This document shows positions 21,607 to 33,636 of a DNA stretch of 64,000 nt, piece by piece. This DNA comes from Mermis nigrescens. Its lineage: Eukaryota; Nematoda; Enoplea; Mermithida; Mermithidae. The position numbers and the translations under genes are program-made. Within the stretch, counting starts at the first letter, position 1. The number at the start of each line of letters is the position of its first letter. The notes below the pieces were generated by a model, which saw only the letters and a list, made by a program, of their open reading frames with translations, was not told the origin of the DNA and searched no databases. The stretch is from the NCBI GenBank assembly GCA_036768485.1, contig JAVLUZ010000142.1, forward strand, positions 10,096,750-10,160,749, in the 5' to 3' direction.

Positions 21607-21814
21607 GTATCTACCTAACTTGAAATGCGATATTTTAGCTCATTTAATCACATAAACATTTGTTTTTCAAACACGAGACATCTCAACAGTACCAAGTGAA
21701 CTTTATTTGAGAAATTTAACGGCTAAGACTTCTTCACTCGTGCTTTCGTAGCTGGAGCCTGACATATTTGTGAATAGGTAGTTACCAGTACGTTTAACAC
21801 CAGGCCCGAGTCCT

Positions 21815-22212
21815 ATAGTTCTGTTTCACATAACTTCGTGCATAAATTCTAAGAATTTTCATCAACAGTTAGGCCGAGGGAAACCCCGAGAAACCAAAAT
21901 ACCCCCCCAGAAATCAAAATACCCCCCAGAATTCAATTTTTGAAAATTTGTTTTGTTTTTTCGCAATTTCTTGATGCCAATGGATAGTGCTCGATGAGAA
22001 ACGTTGAAAAATATTGTTTTTTCGGCATATAACGATTTTTAAGGCTAGTTTTTGACCCATTGAAAAATCTTGCACACCACCCCCAGAATTTCGGTGCTGC
22101 CCACGTATGGTTACGATAATTATATATCATATCAATGCTATAATCGCAATCTGTCAGCTTATTGTCGGAGATGGTTTTGAAATTTATGACCGAAGTTGTG
22201 TGAAACAGACTA
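21815..22212. mobile_element. AGTCTGTTTCAC MITE, interrupted
   Basis: Homologous to 4127-4294 and 31456-31623, with inverted tips (TTCTGTTTCACATAAC and GTGTGAAACAGACTA). It is split after AGGCCGAGGG by the MITE at 21881-22109 and resumes at TTACGATAATTAT. Confidence 0.8.
21881..22109 (-). mobile_element. G-rich hAT-like MITE, nested, one end truncated
   Basis: Reverse-oriented copy ending GCCCACGTATG. The other end lacks the usual CACACGTGGGCG tip and no target duplication is visible, so it has probably lost sequence since insertion. Confidence 0.75.
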
Positions 22213-22639
22213 CAGGTATTTGGGCCCCTGTGCGAAGAAACAATTTGGGGCCCTTGGTCTAAAGTGGCGATATGGAAAACTTAGAATATGAATATGAACA
22301 TTGGATTTTCGTAAGGGGGTGCCGCACCTCAGCTATTGCCCGAACGGTCAACAATTAGTGCAGCTTCGGAATTGACGTGCAAAATAGTGATTTGCGCGAC
22401 TTTAAATTGTCTACTTTTGTCCAAAATGATTTCAGAACTTTTTCATAAAATTTTCAGAATTTCTAAGAATTTTGTATACAGAAGGATCACTGCCTGTATT
22501 TCAGCTGAGCATATATACCCATCCAATGAAGCATTGGCACAATGCGCCAATAATTTTCAGATTTGTACTGAAAATGCAGGCAAGTGCTGACCTTTTAAAT
22601 TTGAAAGACGAATATTTTGAAGTCAAATAGTCTCGACGC

Positions 22640-22910
22640 ACAGCATGGCCGATCTGGGGGAGGGGGTCAGCCAGTCTGAAGGAGGGTCAAAAATAAAGCT
22701 TTTTTGGTCAGAAATGACCTCAAAAACTGGTATAAGCGCTAAAACTACAATATTACCTAAAAAGTTTCATGGTCAATTTCAAGCACTTCCGAAGAAAATT
22801 TTCGATTTTCATCCGTTTTTGGCCTTCATTCTGCCTCATTTTCCCCACGAAATTTTCCATTTTTCAATTCAGAAGGATCTAGACCCCCAAACCCCCTACG
22901 AGAATGTCTT
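22640..22910 (+). repeat. Dispersed repeat (family with GGGTCAGCC)
   Basis: Shares an ordered set of blocks (GCATGGC, GGGTCAGCC, TCAAAAA.TGGTATAAGCGC, CATTTTCCCC-like tail) with 30640-30890. Partial relatives lie at 28030-28300 and in the flanks at 29820-29925 and 30187-30300. No ends or duplications were resolved. An overlapping 101-codon frame is repeat-derived. Confidence 0.55.
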
Positions 22911-23715
22911 GTCTCGACGACTAAATTGGCGAAAATATTGGTGTTTTTGAGTGTTTCGTAGCGAGCTCAACATTTGAGAAAAATTTATTAAAAATTCAGA
23001 AAAAAATTCAATTAATTTTAATCGCATATTAAAATTATGTCGTCCAAAACAGCCACGCTAATTATCTAGCCAAGCTACTGATTAAAAATTTTCTAACTTT
23101 ATTTATTCTTAATTATGGTCATTGCATAGGAAAGCAATACAGAAAATAATTTTGCGCGAGGTGTCAGAAAAGTTTGACAATGCCTTGCTCAGTTTGGGCT
23201 ATTTAGACGACAAAAATTATACGAAACAATAAATCTGGCGTGTTTCAAAATTATAAATTTTTTTCGCGGACCTTTTGCGTTGTAAAAAATAATTCTTCAG
23301 GTAAAAAATATAACTTCTACTCAGGCCGCCAAGAATCTAAAAGATTTAAGGTGAAAACCATAATATTACGACGAAATATAATCGAGATCATTACAAGATC
23401 TATTCTTCATCTCTCGCCAACTACTTATTATAGGTCAATGCGGGACGATCAACCCCTTAAAAGCGTCCATGCAGCCAAGTTAATGATTTTCAGACATAGT
23501 GTTTTTCGATCAACTATTACATGCTAACGCATTCCTGATAATAAAACAGACTATACGAGAAATCAGTGTGAAGCGCCAAAATTTTTTGAGTTTCAGAAAG
23601 GTCAGTTAGCGTATGTGCATACAAATATTTGCTGAATGAGAATAATGAAAAATGTTAATTCTGACAATTTTGACGACCGCATGTTATCTATTTAATCTTT
23701 CCATGCTTGATGTGT

Positions 23716-23791
23716 CAGGGGCCCTCGGGGGCTCCCGGGCCCTGTGCGGTCGTACACTCCGTACATGCCTAGACCGGGCCTGTTTTACGCC
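23716..23791. mobile_element. Partial CAGGCCCGGTC MITE
   Basis: A GC-rich 76-bp block ends AGACCGGGCCTG like the element at 58453-58595. The left tip is diverged (CAGGGGCCC). It is embedded in an otherwise AT-rich open frame. Confidence 0.5.
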
Positions 23792-24370
23792 CCCATCAAA
23801 CTTTTACAGGATTTATCTGAAAAAGTTCTTATTATTTCGGGTTAGGTTGTTTTTTCCGGGATTAGAATATTCGTTTCATAATATTTTAATGTCAACATTG
23901 AGTTTTTTATTCTTTGTTATATATGAATTCTTTCGCAGTTTAAGGGCACCGGTAGATCGTTTTTGCCTTAACGACCCAAGCGTTCTAGGGGCTTTTATAA
24001 TTAAATGATTAAAAAATATTGCAAAAAAACGAGTGACATATTGCATAAATAAATTCGTACCTACGTATTTATATATTTTTATAAACGTGCCGATCTAAAA
24101 CTTATCAGACATTATGTAAGTCTATAACCATATTCACACTCTTTGAAACACTAAAGGCTTTTTACATTAATTCCGCATTATTCTAAAGTTAACTGCTTCG
24201 GAGAATTCTAAATTTGTGAATTTTATAAGGCCATTAACGTACGAAAGCTGTTCTTAAATACCCTGAAAATTCGAATATATATGCCCTATTTATATCTATC
24301 TAATGTATCAGCGTTATCATCAGTTATTGTCCTGTACGTTAATTGACCTTTGATTCTCCGATTCCAAATC
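23792..24370. other. AT-rich 3' flank of the FN3 gene
   Basis: No reading frame or repeat of note. No canonical AATAAA was found within the first ~150 bases after the minus-strand stop. Confidence 0.35.
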
Positions 24371-24823
24371 TTATAATGTATCGAATTCGAGAGGCTGAAT
24401 GGCCATCTTTTGCAGGCGGCACAAATCGGCCAGGGATCCGCATTGGCTTATTCCTTTGACGGTGTAATGACGACCCGAATTCAGTCCCTTAATCAGCGCC
24501 GTTGGTTCGTTGCCCAAAAATACGTAGCGAGGCATCCGGTCCTCCGAATGAGCCTCTATCAAGGTCAAAATAGCGGTGCACGACGAGTCGTTTGGGATCG
24601 GTTTTATGCTGAGCCGCACAGAATCTTTGGTCACGCCCTCGGATACTAGAGAAAAGTTGGCGGGAGAAGGTCTCACGTGGAACCAGGTTCGATTGAAGCT
24701 CAGCACATTGCGACTCGAACTCATCACTTCAATCGTATAGCAGTGTCCGGGGGACACGTCGCTAAACAAAACGCCGGGTGTCTCGTGTTCGTGATTCCCT
24801 GATTTGATCGACTTCTGGATCAC
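24371..24823 (-). CDS. FN3 gene exon 4 (last)
   Basis: The acceptor TTTCTATTTTAG precedes GTGATCCAG at 24823, phase 0. The exon encodes the end of one FN3 domain and the following one, then stops (TAA). No in-frame splice donor exists before the stop that would keep the domain whole, so the gene model ends here. Confidence 0.75.
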   Translation of the reverse strand: MIQKSIKSGNHEHETPGVLFSDVSPGHCYTIEVMSSSRNVLSFNRTWFHVRPSPANFSLVSEGVTKDSVRLSIKPIPNDSSCTAILTLIEAHSEDRMPRYVFLGNEPTALIKGLNSGRHYTVKGISQCGSLADLCRLQKMAIQPLEFDTL

Positions 24824-27800
24824 CTAAAATAGAAAGATTAATTTAAAGCACGAGATATGTTGGATAGGTTATAATGATGAAGATGCTAAAAATGTAGACT
24901 AATGAACGCCTTTGACGCTACGTTCTAAATTTTTAGCATAGTAGAAGCAACCAGTCGTTCGGATAGCTGTCTCGAAAATAAAATTCTAGATTTTTCAATA
25001 CATTAAACTCGGTAAATTTCGATATGACCGATGAAATGGCAAGAACATTTGATTTAAAATGAGTAATTTTGTTATGAAATAATTTTAGGAAGAAATTGCT
25101 GGAGTCTCTAAATTAAGAAATGCTTGTCACTTAAATTTAAACATTTCAGAAACTTGCTTTTCGCTTGTGTCGAAAAAATCAGCAAAGCAATTCAGAACCA
25201 GTTTTAATGTGCCAGATTTCAATAAAATATAATGCACTTACGTAAGCTCTAACCTATCAAATTGCCGCTTACAAGATCCGACGTTTTACTTAAACCTGCT
25301 CGTTTTAAAAGGACGCCAGCAGGGGCGGATTTAGGGGAGAGGGTGGCGGTGGCGGCTGCCCCCCCATTGGCCAAAAATAGTGCGCAAAATTAAGCATTTT
25401 TGAGCGATTTTTAGCGATTTTCGGGTTAAAACGGCTAATTTTTCCGCCCAAGTCAGGGTTCCGCCCCCCCTTAGGGGCACCTACCTCCCCTTAGGGAAAT
25501 CCTGGATCCGCCACTGGAAGCCAGCTTATGATAATCTCTCAAGATTTTTAAAGACGAAATCAGTGATTAATGATATATGAATCAGAGCTTGTTACAACAA
25601 ATGTATGTATCATCCACTATCATCAAAGTACTTAAATCGCATTTCGCTCGTTAATTTAAATTGTCAAAGATTCTAAATTGACACGTACCATCTATTTTCC
25701 TTTTTATAATAGAAGTTGTTTCACTGACTACATCATGAAATTCGTAATTCAAGCATTCCAACAAAACCTCTTTTGTATACGAAACGATAGAAAATAATAT
25801 ACAAATTATGGAACATCTTGATTGAATACTCTACTTTATCTCCGTCCATCAAATTGACGAGTATTTCGCCCTCTTGACCAATGAGATCATTCCAAAGTCG
25901 ACCGGCCTTGGCAACATCGAGTTGAACATTAATGGAAGATGCGGTAGGTAATACGGTAACCCCCAAAGCGTCTGGATCAAACGCGGGCTCGACCACCTGC
26001 CACTTATTGACTAGCGATTTACCCGAACGCCAGACGTTGAAGCGGTACCAATGTCCGGGTTTTAGCTTGTGCCTTGGCCAACTACACGATCGGGAAAAAC
26101 TGGAGTTGATGAGCGGCAACGGAGGGATCTCGTAGACACCCTGGTCGTGGTAGCTCAGGTCGCAATTTGATTCGGCATCTTTACTTATTAGCTCAATATC
26201 GTACGTTCCATCGGTGAAATCTGGCCTTATCGACAAGTCTGCTTGATCGCCTGATGGAAGTAGAAATTTTTCCGAATTGGATTTTTATGCCCTTCGTTTC
26301 GATTGGATTTAGAGAAAAATTTATATTAGTTTATCATCACTTTATCTTCTCTTAGAATGAGGTGGTCGCCGTGAAAAGCGTACCTTATGGAATGTTTGGC
26401 TATCGCGAAGAATCAAATGCCATTTTGAATGTTAAAATGCTGATTAACTTTTGTTTTACAAATGCTTTTCTTTAAGAAAATTCATGGTATTTCTCAAATT
26501 TTTTTGGCGCTACGCGCCGGACAATAGCGACTGATGACATTTATTTACTTTCTTGGCGGCGTGGAAACCATTTTTTGCCGAGAGAATAGGTTTTAAAACG
26601 ATTTCAAAAGCACAAACAGCTTTTTCTTTTACTTTATTTATTATTGTTTTCCGTTTTTCAAATCTAATGTTAAATTTGTCCATAAATTGTTGAGAAGGGC
26701 AATAAAATCATTTTTCGACGTTTCTTTTCAAGCTCTATCAATTGGCATAAATAATCGCAAAATACGTAAAAAATTTGAAAATTAAATTCTGAGTGTTGAA
26801 TTCTTTAATACTGTAGGATTTAATATGCCGCACTTCTTTATGTTGCATGAGATACTTCAAATTTTGTATGACAATTTATTCTGAACTGATTTTCACTTTC
26901 CTATAAAAGAACCTGCTCACAATGAATTCAATTGATTCACTTACTTTGCGATTATGAGTGGATTTAAGGGGGCGGGGGACGGCTCCCCCACATCGGCGAG
27001 AAATATTTGGCGAGATAAAGAATGGATATGTAATTTGCAATGATTTTTGGCCCTTAATAATTTCTCATATTTTTTCGGCGCTTCGCGCCGGATAATAGCG
27101 ACTAATAGCGACATTTATTTACTTTCTTGGCGACCTGGAAGCCATATTTTTGCCGATGAGAATAGATTTTAAAACGATTTCAGGAGCACAAACAGCTTTT
27201 TCAGAATAGTTTTCACTGTTTTCAAGCTGAAATTTTAAAAATTTACCGTCAAGTGCTATACATACAGGAAATCGAGCATTAATTCAAGCTACTAAACCTT
27301 CTTTTGCTTAAATTTCTCGAATTTTCAGCGAAATTTATTAAATTTTTTCATACAGAATTTCCGAAATTTATAAATTTTTTGAAAAACTGTTGCGTCAAGA
27401 GGGATTCTAAATAGAATTAATGCAACGTAAAACGCAGAAAAATCGCTATTTCGCACGCGAAGGGCGTATTTATAGACCTGTTTTTGACTGTTTTTGGAAA
27501 AGCGTAGGTACCGCCCCTTAAGAAAGTCCTAGATCCGCCATAGCTTTCAATTTATTTTCTTGCATTTATTTTTCCATTTAATGGATTCGATATTTCCTAA
27601 CACGAGAGTCATTAATGCAAATGAATGTGGGAGGCGGTTCGAGGGGTCTAAATCACACATGGGCAGCGACTAAATTCTGGGGGGTCCAGGGGTACAATCA
27701 CCAAAAAATAGTACCAAAAATTCAACTCACTGGCGGATTAGAGGAAGGGCGGGCAACGTAAATGTACGTCAGAAGGGTAGCTTTTACACAGAACAGTTTT

Positions 27801-28900
27801 GTAGCTCCTACAACGATTTCTCGATTGTTTTTTCGGCGATTCGTGTCGATTTCTGCATTGATTTTGCAAGTTTTCCTTGAGAAATCTTTAGGCATCAGAA
27901 ATAATTCTGCCCAAGACAGCAAAAAAGCGGTACTTTAGCAAAATATAAGAATTTTGGGACAATGTTTGACACTTTTGAGAAAATTTATTGATTCCGCCAC
28001 TGTCAGAAAATCCTGGATCCGCCTCTGATTCATCTCTGGGGTCTGTCGAAATCGGGGGTCTTTAAGATTATCGGAAGGGAGGGTACAAATAGACTCCCAC
28101 GCCCACGCCCATGGACATTCCCCTCAAATGAAACAATAAGAATTATCCTTAAGGAAATTGGGGCAAGATGAAGGCTAAAACTAAGGAAAATGAAAAAGTT
28201 TCTTGGAAGTTGATGAAATTGGCCAGAACGTAATTTCAATTTACTCATCAAAAACCAGCAAGAGGAAATCTTAAGAAACTTTTGAAAATGGCTTGCCCAC
28301 AGAGAATCACTCTCTTCAAACGCTGATCGAGCACAAAATGAGTACAAAAATGGCACAGTCAAACAAAGTCTTACCCGTCGAATAGACAGTTGGTTTGAAA
28401 TTGAGCCTTCCGCCTAATTTGTACGAGACGGCCATGTGAAACGTCTTCTTATAATAGAGATGTCCATTGTCCGACAATAGTAACACTGAAATTAAAGTGA
28501 AATAATCAAAGTGGCCTACACAATGCCGAAAATCATTGATAAGTAAAATTTTGGACTGTCCTATGAGCAGCTTACATTTATCGTGCAGTGGTGAAAACAA
28601 TTTTTGAACAACATCCTATTGCGAAATTTCGATAGTGGACTGCAATTTGAAAAAATTATCTCTGACCTTTTGTGATTTTCTCATGCAATCTTTGCAAGGA
28701 ACATTTTTATTTTGTCGACCAAAAAACGTGTCTTAAATCACTCTAATCCTTGTATTCAACTTCAACATTTGTAGCTATTTATAGTTTACGCTTAACATGC
28801 GCCAAAAAATAGGTATACGTAATAAATAGGTACCCTTGTCTTCTGCGTTGACAAAGTTGAAGAGCGTCAAAATGACATAGATCAAAAGAATGAAATCCAT
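24371..28900 (-). CDS. Secreted fibronectin type III domain protein
   Basis: Four exons (28834-28900, 28375-28485, 25835-26250 and 24371-24823, complement) join with matching phases (1, 1, 0) into 348 codons. Residues 1-18 form a signal peptide (MDFILLIYVILTLFNFVNA), so the protein enters the secretory pathway. The rest resembles about three FN3 beta-sandwiches: about 25-140, about 143-245 (WYRFNVW, VTVLPTASSINVQL, FSDVSPGHCYTIEV) and about 250-345 (DSVRLSIKP, IKGLNSGRHYTVKG). Each of the last two ends with the typical tyrosine-corner strand. No membrane helix, GPI signal or kinase or phosphatase domain follows before the stop at 24371. FN3-only ectodomains are common in adhesion receptors and receptor tyrosine phosphatases. 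This could be a short secreted form, a truncated receptor ectodomain or a lineage-specific protein. No ligand can be inferred. Confidence 0.7.
25320..25516. mobile_element. 197-bp hAT-like MITE, CAGTGGCGGATCC family
   Basis: CAGGGGCGGATTTAGGGG start and CCTGGATCCGCCACTG end. The 8-bp duplications GACGCCAG and GAAGCCAG (25312-25319, 25517-25524) differ at one base. It has the same length and nearly the same sequence as 46207-46403. It lies in intron 3 of the FN3 gene. Confidence 0.9.
25835..26250 (-). CDS. FN3 gene exon 3
   Basis: The acceptor TACTTCCATCAG precedes 26250, with two bases completing a Gly codon. The exon encodes DQADLSIRPDFTDGTYDIEL through ILVNLMDGDK. The donor used is AAA|GTAGAG, phase 0, chosen because exon 4 begins in phase 0. 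The intrinsic strength of this donor is modest, and a later donor (phase 2) was rejected. Confidence 0.7.
26953..27542. mobile_element. Probable long member of the CAGTGGCGGATCC MITE family
   Basis: The left tip is GAGTGGATTTAAGGGGGCGG and the right tip TCCTAGATCCGCCATAG. It contains a GGCGCTTCGCGCCGG hairpin, also present at 26505. No clean duplication was found. It lies in intron 2 of the FN3 gene. Confidence 0.6.
27652..27700 (+). mobile_element. Fragment of the G-rich MITE
   Basis: CACATGGGCAGCGACTAAAT followed by TTCTGGGGGG matches the first 40-50 bp of the family. The rest is missing. Confidence 0.55.
27728..28027. mobile_element. hAT-like MITE, CAGTGGCGGATCC family, 300 bp
   Basis: CACTGGCGGATTAGAGG start and CCTGGATCCGCCTCTG end. 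The 8-bp duplications ATTCAACT (27720-27727) and ATTCATCT (28028-28035) differ at one base. The interior resembles 19663-20071 (GATTTCTCGA...TTTTTCGGCG). Confidence 0.8.
28375..28485 (-). CDS. FN3 gene exon 2
   Basis: Acceptor TTTAATTTCAG before 28485; donor TCGACGG|GTAAGAC. The 111-bp exon is phase 1 on both sides and encodes VLLLSDNGHLYYKKTFHMAV to VYSTG. Confidence 0.75.
28834..28900 (-). CDS. FN3 gene exon 1 (signal peptide)
   Basis: ATG at 28900-28898 opens a 19-residue hydrophobic signal sequence ending ...FVNA|ED. Donor GACAAGG|GTACCT, phase 1. It is too short to stand out as an open frame on its own and was found by the phase match to exon 2. Confidence 0.75.
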
Positions 28901-29596
28901 TAGACGAAAATGAAATAGAAATTATGAATACTTGATCTATATACTGCAATTAAACCGCTTTCGCGTCGGAGAATGATTCTACGGTATAAATGCTTTAATT
29001 TTCTTATAAAAATTATTTTATAAAATTTCGGCACAGTCGTAAAAATAGAATTCTAGAAAAAATAGCTTTTACACTTCAAGTTTCCCGCTGAAACATGCTA
29101 TGCACGCGCACTATTAACGTTAAAAACTCGGAGCGATATAAAAACTCGTAAGATCGCATTTGGCTAAAAATACTTGAGATATACACATCTTAAAAGTAGA
29201 TATGCGTTCAAAATATGAATTAGGATGAATTGGCCGTTTCACGCCGTTTCTTCGTCATTATTCGTTCAATAACATCGCCTTTTACTCCATCCCTTTGCTG
29301 ATTTAACGTAGGTGTCAACGATTTTTTAAAGCCTAATGCACTTATAATAAGTAATTTTCCGTGTATAAATGTTCCGTCGTTGCAAACTTAGAAAATAATC
29401 TAATTAAGCAATCGTGTAAACACACTTTGCTAAATGTTCTCAAACTCCTTAGGCTCCTTAAAAACATGCATAAGACTCATCTTTATAAGGCCATATACTT
29501 CTGACTTTATTTGTACCAAAAACTAAATTTAATACATAGTTTTTTGACTTCAATCTCAAAATTGAATGCCTGAGGGACTTCATGGAGGCTGCTGAC

Positions 29597-29816
29597 CACA
29601 CGTGGGCGTGGTGGGGAGTTTGGGTGGGTACGCACCCCCAGAATTCAATTTTTGAATTTTTTTTCGTTTTTTTCGCAATCTTTTCGATGCAATATCTCGA
29701 TGAGAAACGTTGAAAAACGGTGTTTTTCCGCCATACCACCATTTTTAAGACCCTTTTTTGACCTTCTAAAAATCTTGCCACACCCCCCTCCCGAATTTCG
29801 GTGCTGCCTACCTATG
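29597..29816 (-). mobile_element. G-rich hAT-like MITE
   Basis: CACACGTGGGC start and GCCTACCTATG end. The imperfect 8-bp duplications are CTGCTGAC (29589-29596) and CTGCTGTG (29817-29824). Confidence 0.8.
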
Positions 29817-29929
29817 CTGCTGTGGGAAAAATGAGTCAAAATGAGGGCCAAAGTTAAAATACAGGAAAATCAAAATTTTTCCTTAAAGTGATTGAAATTA
29901 ACCAGAAACTGTGGATGACTAGTTTTAGC

Positions 29930-30186
29930 CATACATGGGCAGCACCAAAATTCTGGGGGTGCAAGATTTTTCAGAGGTCAAAAAATGAACTTCAAAATGA
30001 TGGCATGTCGAGAAAAACACCATTTTTCAACGTTTCTCATCGAGCACTATCTATTGGCATCAAAGAATTGCGAAGAGAAACGAAAAAATTTTCAAAAATT
30101 GAATTCTGGGGGAGTATTTTGGTCTCTAAGGGGTATTTTGCTTTCTCGGCGGTGAATACCCCCTAAACCTCCCTCGCCCAGGTGTG
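29930..30186 (+). mobile_element. G-rich hAT-like MITE
   Basis: CATACATGGGC start and GCCCAGGTGTG end. The 8-bp duplications GTTTTAGC and GTTTTGAC (29922-29929, 30187-30194) match at six positions. It lies only 113 bp from the oppositely oriented copy at 29597-29816 and is embedded in a GGGTCAGCC-family repeat. Confidence 0.8.
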
Positions 30187-30639
30187 GTTTTGACCCTATT
30201 TTACCATTCTTACCAGTTTTTGAGATCATTTTGATCCAAACAGCTTACTAATTGACTCCCAGACTGGCTGATCCCCCGATCGACCATCTGTTATTAAGTA
30301 CAGCTGACCAAGTTCAAGGTAAATAGAAATATCAATTATCTTCTGCGAAACGACGATAAATTTTTTTGAGTTAGCATAATTCTACTAATTCGACTCAAAA
30401 GCATACGTGTTCTGAGGAGAGGTTTGACCTCCTCCCATGTTTTTATGTTCCAGAAAGAACGAGGATTGTCCGCAATGTCAAGAAACAGTGTTTTTGACAT
30501 ATACCCATCTATTTTTAGCCCACACTTTTAAAATTTTGTTGGGTCTGACCCCATAGTATTTCCATGTTGTATACATTTATGCGGAGGAGAAGACTTGCAT
30601 ATGACCGAATATATAGAGTCTAGAACATGATGCGTAGCA

Positions 30640-30890
30640 TGGCATGTCTGAGGGTTAGGGTCAGCCGGTCTCGGGGTCTGAAATTGAGCTTGTTTTGGGT
30701 CAAAATGAGCTCAAAAAGTGGTATAAGCGCGTAATGTCTTAAAAACTACCTTATCTGCACAGTTTCTGGTCAACTAAAAGTACTTTTGGGAAAGATATTT
30801 AATTTTCATTGAATTTCTAATTGAAATTTGGGCAAAGTCAGGGCCAAAATGGTTGAAAATGAAAAACTTTAATCAAACGAGTACCTATAC
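30640..30890 (+). repeat. Dispersed repeat (GGGTCAGCC family)
   Basis: Collinear with 22640-22910. Key shared blocks are GCATGGCATG, GGGTCAGCCGGTC and GTGGTATAAGCGC. Ends are not resolved. Confidence 0.55.
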
Positions 30891-31455
30891 CACTTTTAGG
30901 AGGCAATTTTTTCACATCACAGCTCACTATTTGACCACCGCTAGACCGGCAATGCTGTGCAATATGCTCATGGGAGCAGATGTACATATATTGCAATGAT
31001 TTCGTTCCGATTTTCGATATGCGAAGAATTAATGTGCGTATGAATGAGTCTGAAAGTATTTGATTTTTTCCCGAAAAAAACAATCTACTCGTCTGGTTTT
31101 CTACTTCACTAAACTTTTTTCAAAACTTTTTCTTCGTCTGCGTATAACTAATTGCCGGATTTTCGACGATAATCAGTTGATCTCAGAAAGGCGAATGTCC
31201 GAGTAAGTCTGTCTTGATGTATCAGTTGAAAGTGCAATTGCCTCGCAACTCCACGCATCGCTCGGATAAAGTGAGACAAAATAAAGACAAACAGGCCATG
31301 TAATTCACCTACAAAATATTTAGTCTTATTACAATTTCACTTCTCTTATTTTATATATTTTTACACGTATTATTTGCATTATATCAGGCATATACTCGTA
31401 CAACTGTGCCGCACAACGAGGTCAATTTTTCTACTGGCCATATTGCATGAAGAAT

Positions 31456-31623
31456 TATAGTCTGTTTCACATGACTTCGTGCATAAATTTTAGGAATTTT
31501 ATTCAACATTAAGCCGAAGGTTACGATAATTATTATCAGATAAATGTTATAATCGTAATCTGTCAGCCTACTGTCGGAGATAACTTTAAGATTTATGACC
31601 GAACTTGTGCGAATCAGAATATA
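31456..31623. mobile_element. AGTCTGTTTCAC MITE
   Basis: Begins TATAGTCTGTTTCACATGAC and keeps the GTTACGATAATTAT and AATCTGTCAG core of the family. The right tip has diverged (GAATCAGAATATA). Confidence 0.7.
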
Positions 31624-33480
31624 GGTCTCTTACGACCACAGCAATCACCACTCGCATCATAAAATTTTTTTCAATTGTTTAAGAAATTATAAAGCTTCAA
31701 ACTGAACAAATTATTTTTCTTTTGTTTATAAAAGATTATATCTGGTAGAATAATCAAGGGTCGAAGTCTGTGAACAGGTACTGCAATGACCGACGCTTAT
31801 CATTAGAACATTAGTTACTGCAGAGATCATTCTTAGCGTTTATTTGACGCCTAATATTTTTCAGATTCAATGCGAATTTGTTCAGTTCACCAGATCGCTG
31901 AATTTCACGTTTAACGAATTGTTTTGAGTAGATTTTCAAATTGGTTGAAATTCATCATAAGTGAAAAGCCTGCAATCGCATAAGTCGGCCACCCTCGCCA
32001 AACGTTTCCCTGGGACTGACCACACCGGAACGCGGGGAGCTCGGACCCTCATAATTTGATAAGATTTACCCCCTGACAGGACTAATAATGAGATTGTTAG
32101 CGATTTTTATGCGGTTCTTCAGGTTTTTCACCCACCAGTCCCCGTGTGCCCTAAAGTAAAGAGTCCGAATCAACTTTTTGAGATGACGCTTCATTCAAAA
32201 GCACTTATTTTTGTTCCTTCTTAATATTTATCGGAGTAAAACTTAATTTATGTGTCGCATCAGAATATTTCAGTATTGATCGGACTGGGATCATATACTC
32301 GTACATTGGAAAGTTTTTCATGACTTAAATGACTTTTTGGCTCTAAAGCGCTGAACGCGAATCAAAAGACGAAGCCATTTCTTCTAGAAAATTGAATAGT
32401 GCAGAGAATCTGTTGGAAAAATTAGTCAGAAAAGAAGAAAATGAAGAAAAGTTCATTTTTAGTTTTCTTTAAACACTTTGAGAGGTATAGCAACATTTTG
32501 CGAACTTCTCAGTATCAGCCGTCACCATGTTGGTCAACATACCCAAGCTTACGCGTACACGTATGTGCGAGATTTGTTCGAACTATATTTTTATAAGCAA
32601 ATTTCTGCTTAAAGGTTCCTAAATCCAAACAATTCCAGAAAGTCTTTAGCGTCGCGTTGAATTTTCATCCGTCGTACTTACTTATATTTTTGAAAGCGAT
32701 TCTTCTTTACATAAATGGCTGATATTTAAACTCAGATTGTGATTGTACAGTAAAAAAGGAGAATTTGCGCCACGTGTTTCGAGTTTCAGATAGCGCAAGC
32801 TATGAGGCTATTTCTGCCGGATCATTTTTCTGCACAAGCACTCGCTCCCTCACTGAAGCTAATTTGTGGCAAAACTGCTATCTGATTGGGCAACAAATCG
32901 AGTAATTGCAAAACTCGACCGTATCAACTGCGTACATTGACATCTAAATAGAACAGAATGCAGCTAACGCAGCAGAAAAGGAGGGTACGCGCATACTCCG
33001 TATTTGCGAATCGCGCCTCTCTTTACTACAACGAGTATAACGTAGGATAGGTACGTGTAATACGTAGCCAAGGCACCCTTTCTATCCCCCGCCGCATTTG
33101 CATATTGCTTAACAGCGCCGAACAGAAGATCGCGAAATTCCAAACAACGCAAGCTCGTCAGTCGCCGCGGTAACAGAGGCGATATGTTAGCACAGCGCGT
33201 GTACAGTAGTATTTTTCGTCTTCCGCGTCTTGCGCACCAATGTACATTGAATGCGGAGTACAAAGTAATAAATATAGGCTTTCGCTGTTAAGCGCGATGA
33301 AAAAGCGCACAGAAAAGCGTATCAGAGAAAGCGAATAAGCTTAAGAGTAAAACGCGCGCTTTATCATTATTTTCGTAGAATCGGCAAACTCGGAGGACTA
33401 TGAAACGAGGCGACAAGAAATTCAGCTAACGCTTCCGTACATACGCGGCTATACCAATTTGCGTACAGTGCGAGCCGCCC
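31624..33480. other. Intergenic stretch between divergent genes
   Basis: No gene was recognised. From about 32940 the sequence becomes richer in CG dinucleotides (many GCG and CGC steps), unlike the AT-rich surroundings. This is consistent with an upstream regulatory region for the plus-strand gene. A 99-codon minus-strand frame at 32964-33263 has no supportive features. Confidence 0.35.
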
Positions 33481-33636
33481 AGCCACCTTTTCGAAGGAGT
33501 TACTAAGCAAATTACTTTCAGTCTACAGACGAGCTCCGTCGCCCGAATGGCTGCATCGATTCTCCGGCAAAATAATCCATATCGAGCAGCGGAGATGAAA
33601 TTGGTCGATTTCGCGCCGGCTTCTTGAAATTTTGAG
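33480..33636 (+). promoter_or_regulatory. Candidate non-coding leader exon of onecut with upstream ORF
   Basis: A CpG-richer block ends in a strong-looking donor, TTTTGAG|GTAAGACG at 33637. It contains a 26-codon upstream reading frame, ATG at 33547-33549 to TGA at 33625-33627. The natural partner is the acceptor TCTCTCGTTACAG before 37598, 59 bp ahead of the onecut start codon. The 5' limit is a guess. The link to onecut is an inference from order, strand and splice signals. Confidence 0.4.

Noticed and set aside
23652..24008. 118-codon plus-strand frame
   Set aside because: Composed of a MITE fragment followed by AT-rich hydrophobic sequence. No splice or domain support.
32964..33263. 99-codon minus-strand frame in the CpG-richer block
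   Set aside because: No conserved motif, and the plus-strand splice donor and gene order favour a leader or regulatory role.
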